A stretch of 64,000 nucleotides of DNA from Rhodocyclaceae bacterium (GTDB lineage Bacteria; Pseudomonadota; Gammaproteobacteria; Burkholderiales; Rhodocyclaceae), in assembly GCA_022072095.1 (NCBI GenBank), contig JAJVIJ010000012.1, forward strand, positions 86,248 to 150,247. The letters run 5' to 3'. Shown here one piece after another: positions 16,962 to 24,684 of this stretch; positions within the stretch are counted from its first letter, which is position 1, and every line of letters begins with the position of its first letter. Under the pieces are notes generated by a model. The model was not told where the DNA came from, did not search any database, and worked only from the letters and a program-made list of their open reading frames with translations. A program made the position numbers and the translations under genes.

Positions 16962-17987
16962 TCATTTCTTGAGTGCGTCGTTAAAGGCCTTGAGGATTTC
17001 GCTGCCAGGCTTGCCACGCTTGTCCAGCGCCTCGGCCCACTCCTGCGACACCTGGCCCATCGCCTGCACCATTGCCGCGTGTTCTCCGGCTGGCAGCTTG
17101 ACCAGCGTCACGCCTGCCTGGCGCAGTTTTTCGATGTCGCCATCCTGATCCTTGTCGACCAGCTGGCAGGCCTTGCGGGTGACCGCATCGCCGGCTTCGA
17201 GCATGGCCTTCTGCACATCGGCCGGCAGCTGCTTCCAGCGATTCTCGCTGATCACATAGTTGGCCACGAAGCTGCCGAGGTTTTCGCCGACCGTCGAATA
17301 CTTGAGTAGCTTGTGCAGTTCGTAAGGAAACAGGCTGGAAAAGGGCAAGACCCCGCCATCCACGGTCCCGCGGCTCATCGCTTCGTAGACCTCAGGCGCC
17401 GGGATGTTCACCGGTACCGCCTTCATCTTGCGGACGACGACATCGAGTGCGCCGCCGGTACTGCGGATCTTGAGGCCCTCGATGCTCTTCATGCCCTCGA
17501 TCTTTTGCTTGGTCGTGCCTACCTGGTAGGGTGCCAGCACCACCGTGAACAGCAGCCGGACGCCGTTCGGCGCGAACTCCTTCTGTGCCAGTACGCCATC
17601 ACGGGCGATCTTCCAGTACGCGAGCGTGCCCTCGCAGGACGTGGAAAAGGAGCCCGGCAGCTGTGCGACCGCCGACAGCGGCATCTTGTCCGAAACGTAT
17701 GAAGGCCCGACGTAGCCGATGTCGGTGACACCATTGATTGTCAGCGACAGCAGATCCTTGGCCTTGCCCAGCTGCTCGGCGGGATAGTGCTCGAACTGGA
17801 CCTGTCCCTTGGTCAAGGCGGTCACCTGGTCCATCCAGGGCTTGGCCGCATAGCGCGATAGATAGTGGCCCTGTGGGAAAGAGTCCGCGACCCGAAGCGA
17901 GAGTTTCTTGTCCTGACCCAGCGCGATGGTCGAAACCACGCACAAGGCGCCAGCCGTACCCAAGGCCACAAGTGTCGTCGTCTTCAT
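16962..17987 (-). CDS. TRAP-type solute-binding protein (DctP family)
   Basis: The 341-residue product has a Sec signal (MKTTTLVALGTAGALCVVST) followed by a DctP fold. KLSLRVADSFPQGHYLSRY is the N-terminal lobe, and GLKIRSTGGALDVVVRKMKA contains the conserved Arg that normally grips the ligand carboxylate. AMSRGTVDGGVLPFSSLFPY is the late signature. ATG 17987 has AGGAGAC eleven bases upstream. It lies 55 bases downstream of the CoA-transferase gene on the same strand. No DctQ or DctM membrane subunit is in the window. The substrate is likely an organic or aromatic acid handled with CoA chemistry, by context only. Confidence 0.87.
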   Translation of the reverse strand: MKTTTLVALGTAGALCVVSTIALGQDKKLSLRVADSFPQGHYLSRYAAKPWMDQVTALTKGQVQFEHYPAEQLGKAKDLLSLTINGVTDIGYVGPSYVSDKMPLSAVAQLPGSFSTSCEGTLAYWKIARDGVLAQKEFAPNGVRLLFTVVLAPYQVGTTKQKIEGMKSIEGLKIRSTGGALDVVVRKMKAVPVNIPAPEVYEAMSRGTVDGGVLPFSSLFPYELHKLLKYSTVGENLGSFVANYVISENRWKQLPADVQKAMLEAGDAVTRKACQLVDKDQDGDIEKLRQAGVTLVKLPAGEHAAMVQAMGQVSQEWAEALDKRGKPGSEILKAFNDALKK

Positions 17988-18042
17988 TTGATCAGTGTCT
18001 CCTGGTCGCAGGGCACGGGGTATCGCACCCACTCATGCCCAA

Positions 18043-19245
18043 TCATGCCGTCTCCGGCCCCAGCAATACGGTACCACGTTCGGCCATATGGTCGATCTCG
18101 GCCGCGGCATAGCCCAGCTGTGACAGAACCGAGCGCGTATGCTGGCCCAGCATGGGGGGTGGCGCCAGCACCTTGCGCTCGCGGCCCTCGATCCAGATCG
18201 GCTGGGCGACGGCACGCTCGGCGCCGAGAAACGGATGCTGATAGTCCATCACCATGTGTCGCGCAGTCGTTTGCGGGTGAGCGAGCACCTTGTCGAGCGG
18301 GTTGATGGGTGCGCAGGGCACGCCCGCCCGCTGCAGGATCTCGACCCAGGCGTCGACCGTTTGCCGCTTCATGACATCCGCCACGACGCGCACGGTTTCG
18401 TCGAAATGGGCGACCCGGTCCGGGTTGGTCTTGAATTTCGGGTCATCCTGAATGGCTTGCAGGCCCGAGACGGCACAGAATTTTCGCCACAAGTTGTCGT
18501 TGCCGACACCGAGCAGCACGTAGCCATCCGCCGCCTCGAACGCCTGATAGGGACACAGGGATTCGTGCCCCGAGCCGAAGCGCTCCGGCACCACACCCTT
18601 GACCCAATAGCTCTGGGCGTTATAGGCGAGAAATGCCAATGCGGTCTCGAACAGCGAGACCTCCATGTACTTGCCCTCGCCGGTTTGCTGACGGTTCATC
18701 AGCCCGGCGAGGACACCCACCAGCGCATGCATGCCGGTGGTCTGGTCGAGCGGGGAGAACGGACTCCGTATCGGCCCGCCATCCTTTTCTCCGGTCAGAC
18801 TCATGATGCCGGAAAAGGCCTGCCCCATCAGATCGTAGCCGGGTTGCTGCCCCATCGGGCCGGTCCGGCCATATCCGGAAATGGCGCAATAGACCAGACT
18901 CGGGTTGACCTCGCGCAGGCTGCGGTAGTCGATGCCGAGGCGCTCTGCGACCCCGGTACCATAGCTTTCCACGACGACCTGTGCGGACTTGGCGATTTTC
19001 TTGACGATCTCGACACCTTCAGGCGATTTGAGATCGATCGCGACGCTCTGCTTGTTGCGATTCACCGCCAGGAATACCGCACCTTGCCCGTCCTTGCGGG
19101 GAGGCCAGGAACGCGTGTCGTCGCCACCCTCGGGCGGTTCGATCTTGATGACCTCGGCGCCCAGTTCTCCCAGGTATTGGGTGCACAGCGGACCCGCCAG
19201 GATTTTTGACAGATCCAGCACGCGCACGCCCTTGAGCGGGAACAT
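18043..19245 (-). CDS. CaiB/BaiF family III CoA-transferase
   Basis: The 400-residue enzyme moves CoA between carboxylic acids. It begins MFPLKGVRVLDLSKILAGPL and has ELGAEVIKIEPPEGGDDTR. The Asp in QPGYDLMGQAFSGIM corresponds to the catalytic Asp that forms the acyl-anhydride intermediate. GAGGAG lies immediately before ATG 19254 but nine bases before ATG 19245, so the latter is the better start. It is co-oriented with the TRAP binding protein downstream, suggesting uptake and activation of the same acid. The precise acid is not inferable. Confidence 0.88.
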   Translation of the reverse strand: MFPLKGVRVLDLSKILAGPLCTQYLGELGAEVIKIEPPEGGDDTRSWPPRKDGQGAVFLAVNRNKQSVAIDLKSPEGVEIVKKIAKSAQVVVESYGTGVAERLGIDYRSLREVNPSLVYCAISGYGRTGPMGQQPGYDLMGQAFSGIMSLTGEKDGGPIRSPFSPLDQTTGMHALVGVLAGLMNRQQTGEGKYMEVSLFETALAFLAYNAQSYWVKGVVPERFGSGHESLCPYQAFEAADGYVLLGVGNDNLWRKFCAVSGLQAIQDDPKFKTNPDRVAHFDETVRVVADVMKRQTVDAWVEILQRAGVPCAPINPLDKVLAHPQTTARHMVMDYQHPFLGAERAVAQPIWIEGRERKVLAPPPMLGQHTRSVLSQLGYAAAEIDHMAERGTVLLGPETA

Positions 19246-19341
19246 GATTTTCATCTCCTCAAAATTACGTTTTCATTGGTGCCGGCACGGGCAGCGCGGA
19301 GCGAGCTTGGTGGTCGGCGACGTGTATCGAGAGACCGTACC

Positions 19342-19370
19342 TTGCCGTGACCCGCCGGGCTGGATAGTAT
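19342..19370 (+). promoter_or_regulatory. Candidate promoter for the plus-strand TRAP binding protein
   Basis: TTGCCG (19342-19347) and TAGTAT (19365-19370) are 17 bases apart in the 263-base divergent region, leaving a leader of about 130 bases. The minus-10 matches consensus at four of six positions. Confidence 0.4.
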
Positions 19371-19508
19371 GCGGCCAATCGCGCTCATTGACACCGCGAT
19401 GCCCCGGCCTGACCAGCGGGAGGCGTCGCTGGCGTCGCGCGATGCACCGCCGACCATGGTGTGTGAGTCGGGACGAGCCGAGAACAACCAACATTGGAGG
19501 AGAGCGAT

Positions 19509-20597
19509 ATGGTGAGAAAGTTTGGCCGCTTGTCAGGCCGCTTGTTGGCCCGTTTGTCAGCCCACTTGGCCATGGTGATTTCGACAGCGTTCTTCGCTGC
19601 CGCATCCATACCAGCGGATGCAGCCGAGCCCATTCAGCTGGAGTTCGGCAACTGGCTTCCGAGCACGCATCCTCAATCGGTCAACAGTTTCGAACCCTGG
19701 AAAAAACTGGTCGAGGAGAAGACCAAGGGGCGGATCAAGGTCAACCTTTACCATGGGGGCACGCTGGGCACGTCGCGCGCGGTGCTCAACGACGTCAAGG
19801 GCGGCGTCTATCACCTCGGCCTCATGGTGTCGGCCTATTATTTCGACACCCCGATCTTCAAGGTCACGATCGGCGAACTGCCCTTCGCATTGCCAGGGCC
19901 CATCGTCGGCTCGAAAATTCTGGCGGAATGGACGCAAAAGCACGCCAACGACATCTGGGACAAGATTGGCGTCAAGAGCCTGGGTGTGTTCTGCACCGAT
20001 GCCTACAATCTGTTCAGCACCAAACCGATCCGCCGCTTCGAGGACATGAAGGGCGTGAAACTGCGTGCTGCCGGCAAGGCCTGGGTTCAGGTCGCCAAGG
20101 ACTGGGGTGCGGTCCCCACTCCGATGCAGCCGGAGGAAGCGTACACGGCGCTCGAGCGCGGCACGCTGACCGCGATGCATTACTCGCCTGCCGGCGCGCT
20201 CGGCTGGAAATACTTCGAACCGGCCCCCTATCTGATACGGGTCGATTCGCCCGTGGTAGTGGGCGGGCTGCTGCTGAACAAGGCGTTCTATGACAAACTG
20301 CCGCCGGATCTGAAGAAGATGTTCGACGAAGAGCTCGGGCCGGCCCTTTCGAACATGATGATCCAGATCTACGACAAGGTTGGCAGGGATGCCATCGACA
20401 TCATCGCCAACGCCGTCAAAGGCAAGGGCGAGATCATCACGTTCAGCGCCGAAGAGCGCGCCAGGTTCATCAAGGTCACGCAGCCGGAATGGGACAACTG
20501 GGTCAAGGAGGCGAACAAGCGTGGCTTCCAGGGCGACGTGATGATGGCCGACTTCAAGTCGATCATGCGCAAGCACGGCGTGACGCCGCCGTTCTGA
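19509..20597 (+). CDS. TRAP-type solute-binding protein (DctP family), second copy
   Basis: The 362-residue periplasmic protein has an N-terminal signal with AHLAMVISTAFFAAASIPAD before the likely cleavage at ADAAEP. The DctP fold shows in GNWLPSTHPQSVNSFEPWKK, GVKLRAAGKAWVQVAKDWGA with the ligand-binding Arg, and EAYTALERGTLTAMHYSPAG. ATG 19509 is preceded by GGAGGAG at 19497-19503. It is divergent from the CoA-transferase and clearly different in sequence from the minus-strand copy, so the two are not a recent duplication. Again no membrane subunits are nearby. Confidence 0.87.
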   Translation: MVRKFGRLSGRLLARLSAHLAMVISTAFFAAASIPADAAEPIQLEFGNWLPSTHPQSVNSFEPWKKLVEEKTKGRIKVNLYHGGTLGTSRAVLNDVKGGVYHLGLMVSAYYFDTPIFKVTIGELPFALPGPIVGSKILAEWTQKHANDIWDKIGVKSLGVFCTDAYNLFSTKPIRRFEDMKGVKLRAAGKAWVQVAKDWGAVPTPMQPEEAYTALERGTLTAMHYSPAGALGWKYFEPAPYLIRVDSPVVVGGLLLNKAFYDKLPPDLKKMFDEELGPALSNMMIQIYDKVGRDAIDIIANAVKGKGEIITFSAEERARFIKVTQPEWDNWVKEANKRGFQGDVMMADFKSIMRKHGVTPPF

Positions 20598-20610
20598 GTT
20601 TCTGACATAC

Positions 20611-20634
20611 CGGTGTCGGCGGTGGCCGACGCCG
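20611..20634 (+). promoter_or_regulatory. Strong intercistronic hairpin
   Basis: CGGTGTCGGC (20611-20620) pairs with GCCGACGCCG (20625-20634) around the loop GGTG, ten pairs with one G-T wobble. It follows the binding-protein stop by 13 bases and lacks a T-run. Such hairpins often stabilise binding-protein mRNA relative to downstream genes. Confidence 0.5.
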
Positions 20635-20660
20635 CTCCTGCCCATCCAATGAGGAAAGCC

Positions 20661-21464
20661 ATGTCATACAAGACGATCAGGCTCGAAAAAGACAAGGATG
20701 GCGTCGCCCGCCTGACGCTCGCGCGGCCCGCCATCCACAACGCGATGAGCATCGAGTTGGTGCGCGAATTGCGGCATGCCATACGCGCGATCGGCGAGGA
20801 CGCCGGCATTCGTGCGCTCGTGGTGACCGGCGAAGGTCAGAGCTTTTGCGCCGGCGGTGATCTGAACTGGATGAAGAGCATCATGAACCAGTCGCGCGCG
20901 CAGCGCATCGCCGAGTCGTCGGAGCTCGCCGACTTGCTCTACGAGTTCGACCATCTGCCGACCGCCGTGATCGGCCGGATCAACGGACCGGCAACCGGCG
21001 GCGGATTCGGTCTGACCTGTTCCTGTGACATCGCCATCGGCTCGACGACGGCACGGTTCGCGCTCACCGAGGCGCGCTTGGGCCTGCTGCCGGCCAATAT
21101 CGCGCCCTACGTCGTCCGGCGGCTGGGACTGGCCAGGTCACGAAGGCTGGGGCTGGGCGCGCGCTTCATCGACGCCGTGGAGGCCGAGCGGCTCGGCCTG
21201 CTGGATCGCGTCGTCGCGCCCGAGGACCTCGACAAGGCCGTGGAAGAAGAGCTCGGCCCGATCCTGAGTTGCCCGCCGCGCTCGGTGGCGGCGACGAAAC
21301 GACTGTTCGACTACGTCGCCACGCGCGAACCGCGCGACTGCATGATCTATACGGCGGACCGTTTGGCCGATGCCTGGGAAACCGCAGAGGGCAAGGAAGG
21401 CATCGCCGCATTCCTGGAAAAACGGCCGGCGTCCTGGGTTGTTCGGCGCGGCTCAGCGGACTAA
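20661..21464 (+). CDS. Enoyl-CoA hydratase family protein, methylglutaconyl-CoA hydratase (LiuC)-like
   Basis: The 267-residue crotonase-fold enzyme has the oxyanion-hole segment GQSFCAGGDLNWMKSI. The second motif is GPATGGGFGLTCSCDIAIG, where the first catalytic Glu of classical hydratases is a Gly. It is followed by RFALTEARLGLLPANIAPYV, with Glu at the second position. This pattern fits the LiuC/GnyH group, which acts in leucine or terpenoid degradation, better than classical enoyl-CoA hydratase. GAGGAAAG precedes ATG 20661; ATG 20649 is an alternative. It follows the TRAP gene and probably shares its transcript. Confidence 0.83.
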   Translation: MSYKTIRLEKDKDGVARLTLARPAIHNAMSIELVRELRHAIRAIGEDAGIRALVVTGEGQSFCAGGDLNWMKSIMNQSRAQRIAESSELADLLYEFDHLPTAVIGRINGPATGGGFGLTCSCDIAIGSTTARFALTEARLGLLPANIAPYVVRRLGLARSRRLGLGARFIDAVEAERLGLLDRVVAPEDLDKAVEEELGPILSCPPRSVAATKRLFDYVATREPRDCMIYTADRLADAWETAEGKEGIAAFLEKRPASWVVRRGSAD

Positions 21465-21488
21465 CTGCGCCCGCGGGTCGGGGGCGGC

Positions 21489-22145
21489 CTATCCGTCCAG
21501 ACCCGGGATCCTCAGCCTGATCCTGGGGACCGCGCGCTGATCGAGCTGGTAGGGGGTCGGCAGCGCCTCGCGCGTCGACATGAGCCGTTGATAACGCTCG
21601 ATCACCCGGGGGACATAGGCGCGTGTTTCGGCGTAGGGCGGGATGCGTCCGTAACGGCTGACCGCGCCCTCGCCGGCATTGTAGGCGGCGAGCGCAAGCG
21701 AGACGTCGTCGCCGAAGCGATCCATCAGCTCGCGCAAGTAGTGGGCCCCGGCACGCAGATTGTCCCGGGGCTGACTCGGATCGCGGACCTTGAAGCGTTT
21801 GGCAGTGCCCGGCATCAACTGTGCGAGCCCGGTTGCCCCCTTGGGTGACACGGCCCTGTGGTTGTAGCCCGACTCGACGTGCACGAGCGCATGCAGCAAC
21901 TCGGGGTCCAGGCGGGCCGCATCCGCGGCCTCTTCGACGAGGCCGTTGAACGGCAGATCGGCGAGCCGCGGGTTTGTTTTCACCGTGTCGACGGCAAGTC
22001 GGTAGCGTTGCCCATCCGCCAGGTTGAGGCGATAGGAGGCCGCCGACAAACCACCCCAGTCGAGCTGTTCGGCGCATGCGGGCCACACGATGGCCCCCGC
22101 CAATGTCAGGATGATCGACAAGCTACGGAACATGCTCGAATTCAT
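21489..22145 (-). CDS. Soluble lytic transglycosylase (SLT domain)
   Basis: The 218-residue exported enzyme cleaves the glycan strands of peptidoglycan. A signal peptide (residues 1 to about 24) is followed by a short linker and an SLT/GH23 domain. The catalytic Glu lies in LHALVHVESGYNHRAVSP, then GATGLAQLMPGTAKRF and LALAAYNAGEGAVSRYG. The C-terminal tail after about residue 190 is unstructured. It converges with the hydratase gene 24 bases away and lies 41 bases downstream of epsG, so it may be expressed with the exopolysaccharide genes. Confidence 0.9.
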   Translation of the reverse strand: MNSSMFRSLSIILTLAGAIVWPACAEQLDWGGLSAASYRLNLADGQRYRLAVDTVKTNPRLADLPFNGLVEEAADAARLDPELLHALVHVESGYNHRAVSPKGATGLAQLMPGTAKRFKVRDPSQPRDNLRAGAHYLRELMDRFGDDVSLALAAYNAGEGAVSRYGRIPPYAETRAYVPRVIERYQRLMSTREALPTPYQLDQRAVPRIRLRIPGLDG

Positions 22146-22186
22146 GATTGCTGATGACGCTGCGCCCCCAAAGGCAAGCGCGTCAG

Positions 22187-23065
22187 TCAGTGCTGATTGA
22201 TGACGGTGCCGACCAGTACCGAGCCCGATTGCGTCAGCGTATCGGCCAATGCACGCAAGCTCGATGCCCGGCTCCGGTTCTGCTCGGCGAGCAGCACGGC
22301 ACCGCCCGCACGTGCGGCGATCGTCTGCGCATCGGCATGCTCGTTGGCGGCCGCGGAATCGATGATGATCACGTCGAAGTCCCGCGACAGGCTGTCGAGC
22401 AGGCTCGAAAAGGAAGGGCGCGACAGCAACTCGACGGGGTTGGGCGGTTTTGCGCCGGCGGGCAGTACCGACAGATCACGCAGTGCTGGAATGCGCTGAG
22501 CCGATTCCGGGCCGCCACGACCGGATAGTGCCGCCGAGAGTCCGATGGTGTTATCGACACCGAATAATTGGTGCTGCCTGGGGTTGCGCAAGTCGGCATC
22601 GATCAGCAGCGTCTTTTCGCCGAGCTGGGAAAAGACGATGGCCAGGTTGGCCGCAAGCCAGCTCCGCCCTTCGCCGCGTTCAGGGCTGACGATGGCCAGC
22701 ATGCGACGACCGGGGTCAAACCAGCGCAGCAACAGCTGACTGCGCAGCGAGCGCAGGGCCTCGACCGGGGCGCTGAACGGCGTATAGGCCGCCACCAGCT
22801 CCTCGGACAGTCGGCTTTCGCCTTGGCGCAGATAGGGGTAGTCGAACTGGCGTGACAACGCAAACTCGACATCCTGGTCGGTGAGCAGTCCCAGGGACTT
22901 GGCGGCGTCGCCGAACAGCATGCCTCTTTCGCTCTGAGCACGCAGGATGCGCTCGGCGTCATCGGGTTTGAGCCGGCCCGCGTCGATCAGTATCGCGCCG
23001 ATGGCGCGCCCCGTGCTGTCATCTTTCGAAAGGGTACTGAGCGCATTCACTGATGGGATCTCCAT
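22187..23065 (-). CDS. epsG: EpsG/CpsD-type chain-length ATPase with N-terminal MshEN-like domain
   Basis: The 292-residue cytoplasmic P-loop ATPase partners with the adjacent EpsF in exopolysaccharide polymerisation and export. The nucleotide-binding part has a degenerate Walker A, SPERGEGRSWLAAN (residues 127-140), in which Arg replaces the usual Lys, then Walker A' TLLIDADLRNPRQ and Walker B FDVIIIDSAAA. The C-terminus lacks the Tyr cluster of true BY-kinases. Residues 18-80 (AIGAILIDAGRL, then LFGDAAKSLGLLTDQDVEFA) resemble the MshEN/GspE N-terminal repeat that binds c-di-GMP in other proteins. It starts 18 bases after epsF. Confidence 0.85.
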   Translation of the reverse strand: MEIPSVNALSTLSKDDSTGRAIGAILIDAGRLKPDDAERILRAQSERGMLFGDAAKSLGLLTDQDVEFALSRQFDYPYLRQGESRLSEELVAAYTPFSAPVEALRSLRSQLLLRWFDPGRRMLAIVSPERGEGRSWLAANLAIVFSQLGEKTLLIDADLRNPRQHQLFGVDNTIGLSAALSGRGGPESAQRIPALRDLSVLPAGAKPPNPVELLSRPSFSSLLDSLSRDFDVIIIDSAAANEHADAQTIAARAGGAVLLAEQNRSRASSLRALADTLTQSGSVLVGTVINQH

Positions 23066-23083
23066 GGATTCGTGTCCAATCGT

Positions 23084-24469
23084 TCAGGCCGCGGATTTTC
23101 GCGAAAGCCAACGGCCACGCCTGGCTTGCGCCGGGGGGATGCTGCCGAGGAAAGGGGCGGCGATCAGCTGGCTCAAGCCTTCGGCGCCGCGCACCCGTTG
23201 ATCCATCAGCTCCAGCATCAGCGCGGTGCCGACACCGAGCAGCAGGCCGAGGAACACGGCGATCAGCGAGTTGAGCAGCAGTTTCGGGCTGGACGGCTCG
23301 ATCGGAGGCTGCGCCGGGGTCAGCACGACGATATTGGTTTGTCGTGCCTGGCTCTCCAGGTTGGTCTGGGCCAGGCGCTGCGTCGTGAGGTCATAGACGC
23401 GCTGCGCGTTTTCGACATCGCGTTGCAGGACCGCAAGTTCGTCACGCTGCGTCTTGAGCTCCAGAACCTTCTTCTTCTGTCTCTCCAGCGAGGCACGGTT
23501 CTCGGCTTCCCGCTGCACATTGACCTGATCGGTCGTCCCCAGGCTCGAGGCGATGCGCCGTGTCTCCAGAGCCAGGCGCTCACGCAGGGAGTTGATCTGC
23601 GATTCGGTCTTGATGAAGTCCGGGTGATTCTTGCCCAGGCGCGTCCGCATGTCCTCGAGCTGAGCCTCGCTGCGGGCGATGTCGCTCTTCAGGCCCGCGA
23701 TCAACGGGTTCTGCAATACCTCCGGCAGCGTCTCGTTGCTGGTCCCGACCTGCTTCTGGCGGGACTGGCTCTCGGCCCGTGCCGCCTGGATCGCGGTCAG
23801 CTGGCTGGACAATTCGTTCAGGCGCGCGGTTTCGACGTCGATGCGCTCATCGCTGGCGACGATGCCCTGCTCGCGCTGAAACGACGAAAGCCGGGTCTGC
23901 GCCTTTTCCAGGTTGTCGCGCAACTGCTTGTTGCGATCGTCGAACCATTCCGCAAACTGCCTGGCGGGGTCTACCTTGAGTTCGAGATTGGTTTCGATGT
24001 AGGCCCGCGCGAAGGCATCGGCGACGGCGGCGGCGAAGCGGGGTTCGGTGCCGGAAAACTCGATATTGATCACACTGGATTCGCGCGCCGGACGCACGTC
24101 CAGATGCTTCTTCAGAAACACCGCCAGCCATTGGGATATCGTACCTTGACCATCGGTGTCCTCCCGCCAATCGCGCTGGATCGCCGGTACCTGATCGAGC
24201 TTGAGCAGTTTGACGACACGCTCGGCAACACGGTCACTGGTGACGATGTCGATCTGCGTCGCCATGTAGCCGGGCAGCATTTGCGCCGGCAGCAGGGCGC
24301 CCATGATCGGGTCGGAGGACTTGACATCGACGAGTACCGAGGTCGAAGCCGTGAACCGTTCCGGCAGCAACAGACTCACGACCAGTGTGGTCGCGAACAC
24401 CAGGGCCAGCGTGCCCACGACCACTTTCCAGCGGGCGCGGAGAATCAGCAGGAATTGTTGAAAAGTCAT
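23084..24469 (-). CDS. epsF: EpsF/Wzz-type polysaccharide chain-length determinant
   Basis: The 461-residue inner-membrane polysaccharide co-polymerase has a first membrane segment near VVVGTLALVFATTLVVSLLL (about residues 15-35), a long periplasmic region and a second near LLLNSLIAVFLGLLLGVGTA (about 405-430). The periplasmic part is largely coiled coil, with ERIDVETARLNELSSQLTAI and heptads through about residue 370. EpsF and EpsG of this type are known from methanolan-like exopolysaccharide clusters that also encode an exosortase. Here only the pair is present. No other polysaccharide gene is adjacent. Confidence 0.88.
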   Translation of the reverse strand: MTFQQFLLILRARWKVVVGTLALVFATTLVVSLLLPERFTASTSVLVDVKSSDPIMGALLPAQMLPGYMATQIDIVTSDRVAERVVKLLKLDQVPAIQRDWREDTDGQGTISQWLAVFLKKHLDVRPARESSVINIEFSGTEPRFAAAVADAFARAYIETNLELKVDPARQFAEWFDDRNKQLRDNLEKAQTRLSSFQREQGIVASDERIDVETARLNELSSQLTAIQAARAESQSRQKQVGTSNETLPEVLQNPLIAGLKSDIARSEAQLEDMRTRLGKNHPDFIKTESQINSLRERLALETRRIASSLGTTDQVNVQREAENRASLERQKKKVLELKTQRDELAVLQRDVENAQRVYDLTTQRLAQTNLESQARQTNIVVLTPAQPPIEPSSPKLLLNSLIAVFLGLLLGVGTALMLELMDQRVRGAEGLSQLIAAPFLGSIPPAQARRGRWLSRKSAA

Positions 24470-24684
24470 CTCGGTCAGGTCAGTCGAAAGTTGATTTTGC
24501 GTTTGACATCAATGTTGGTCACCATGCCCGGACATTCCGTATGGCCAGACATCGGTGCCGGTCAGTATATGGCGCACGTGTGACAACTCGGCGGGCATTC
24601 TATAGGGAATATGGCTGAGGCTTGCATTTCGTGCATGCCTGAATGCGCATTCGGTCTCGGTCCGGACCCCGGCTCGGCCCTTGT

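Noticed and set aside
19388..19416. Promoter based on a perfect TTGACA at 19388-19393
   Set aside because: No acceptable minus-10 hexamer occurs 16-18 bases downstream.
22187..23065. Calling the EpsG-like protein an active tyrosine kinase
   Set aside because: The Walker A Lys is replaced by Arg and there is no C-terminal Tyr cluster, so kinase activity is not supported by the sequence.
23072..24583. A 503-codon plus-strand frame opposite epsF
   Set aside because: The composition is Arg/Gln/Leu/Asp-rich without recognisable domains, and epsF with its membrane segments and coiled coil is clearly the real gene.
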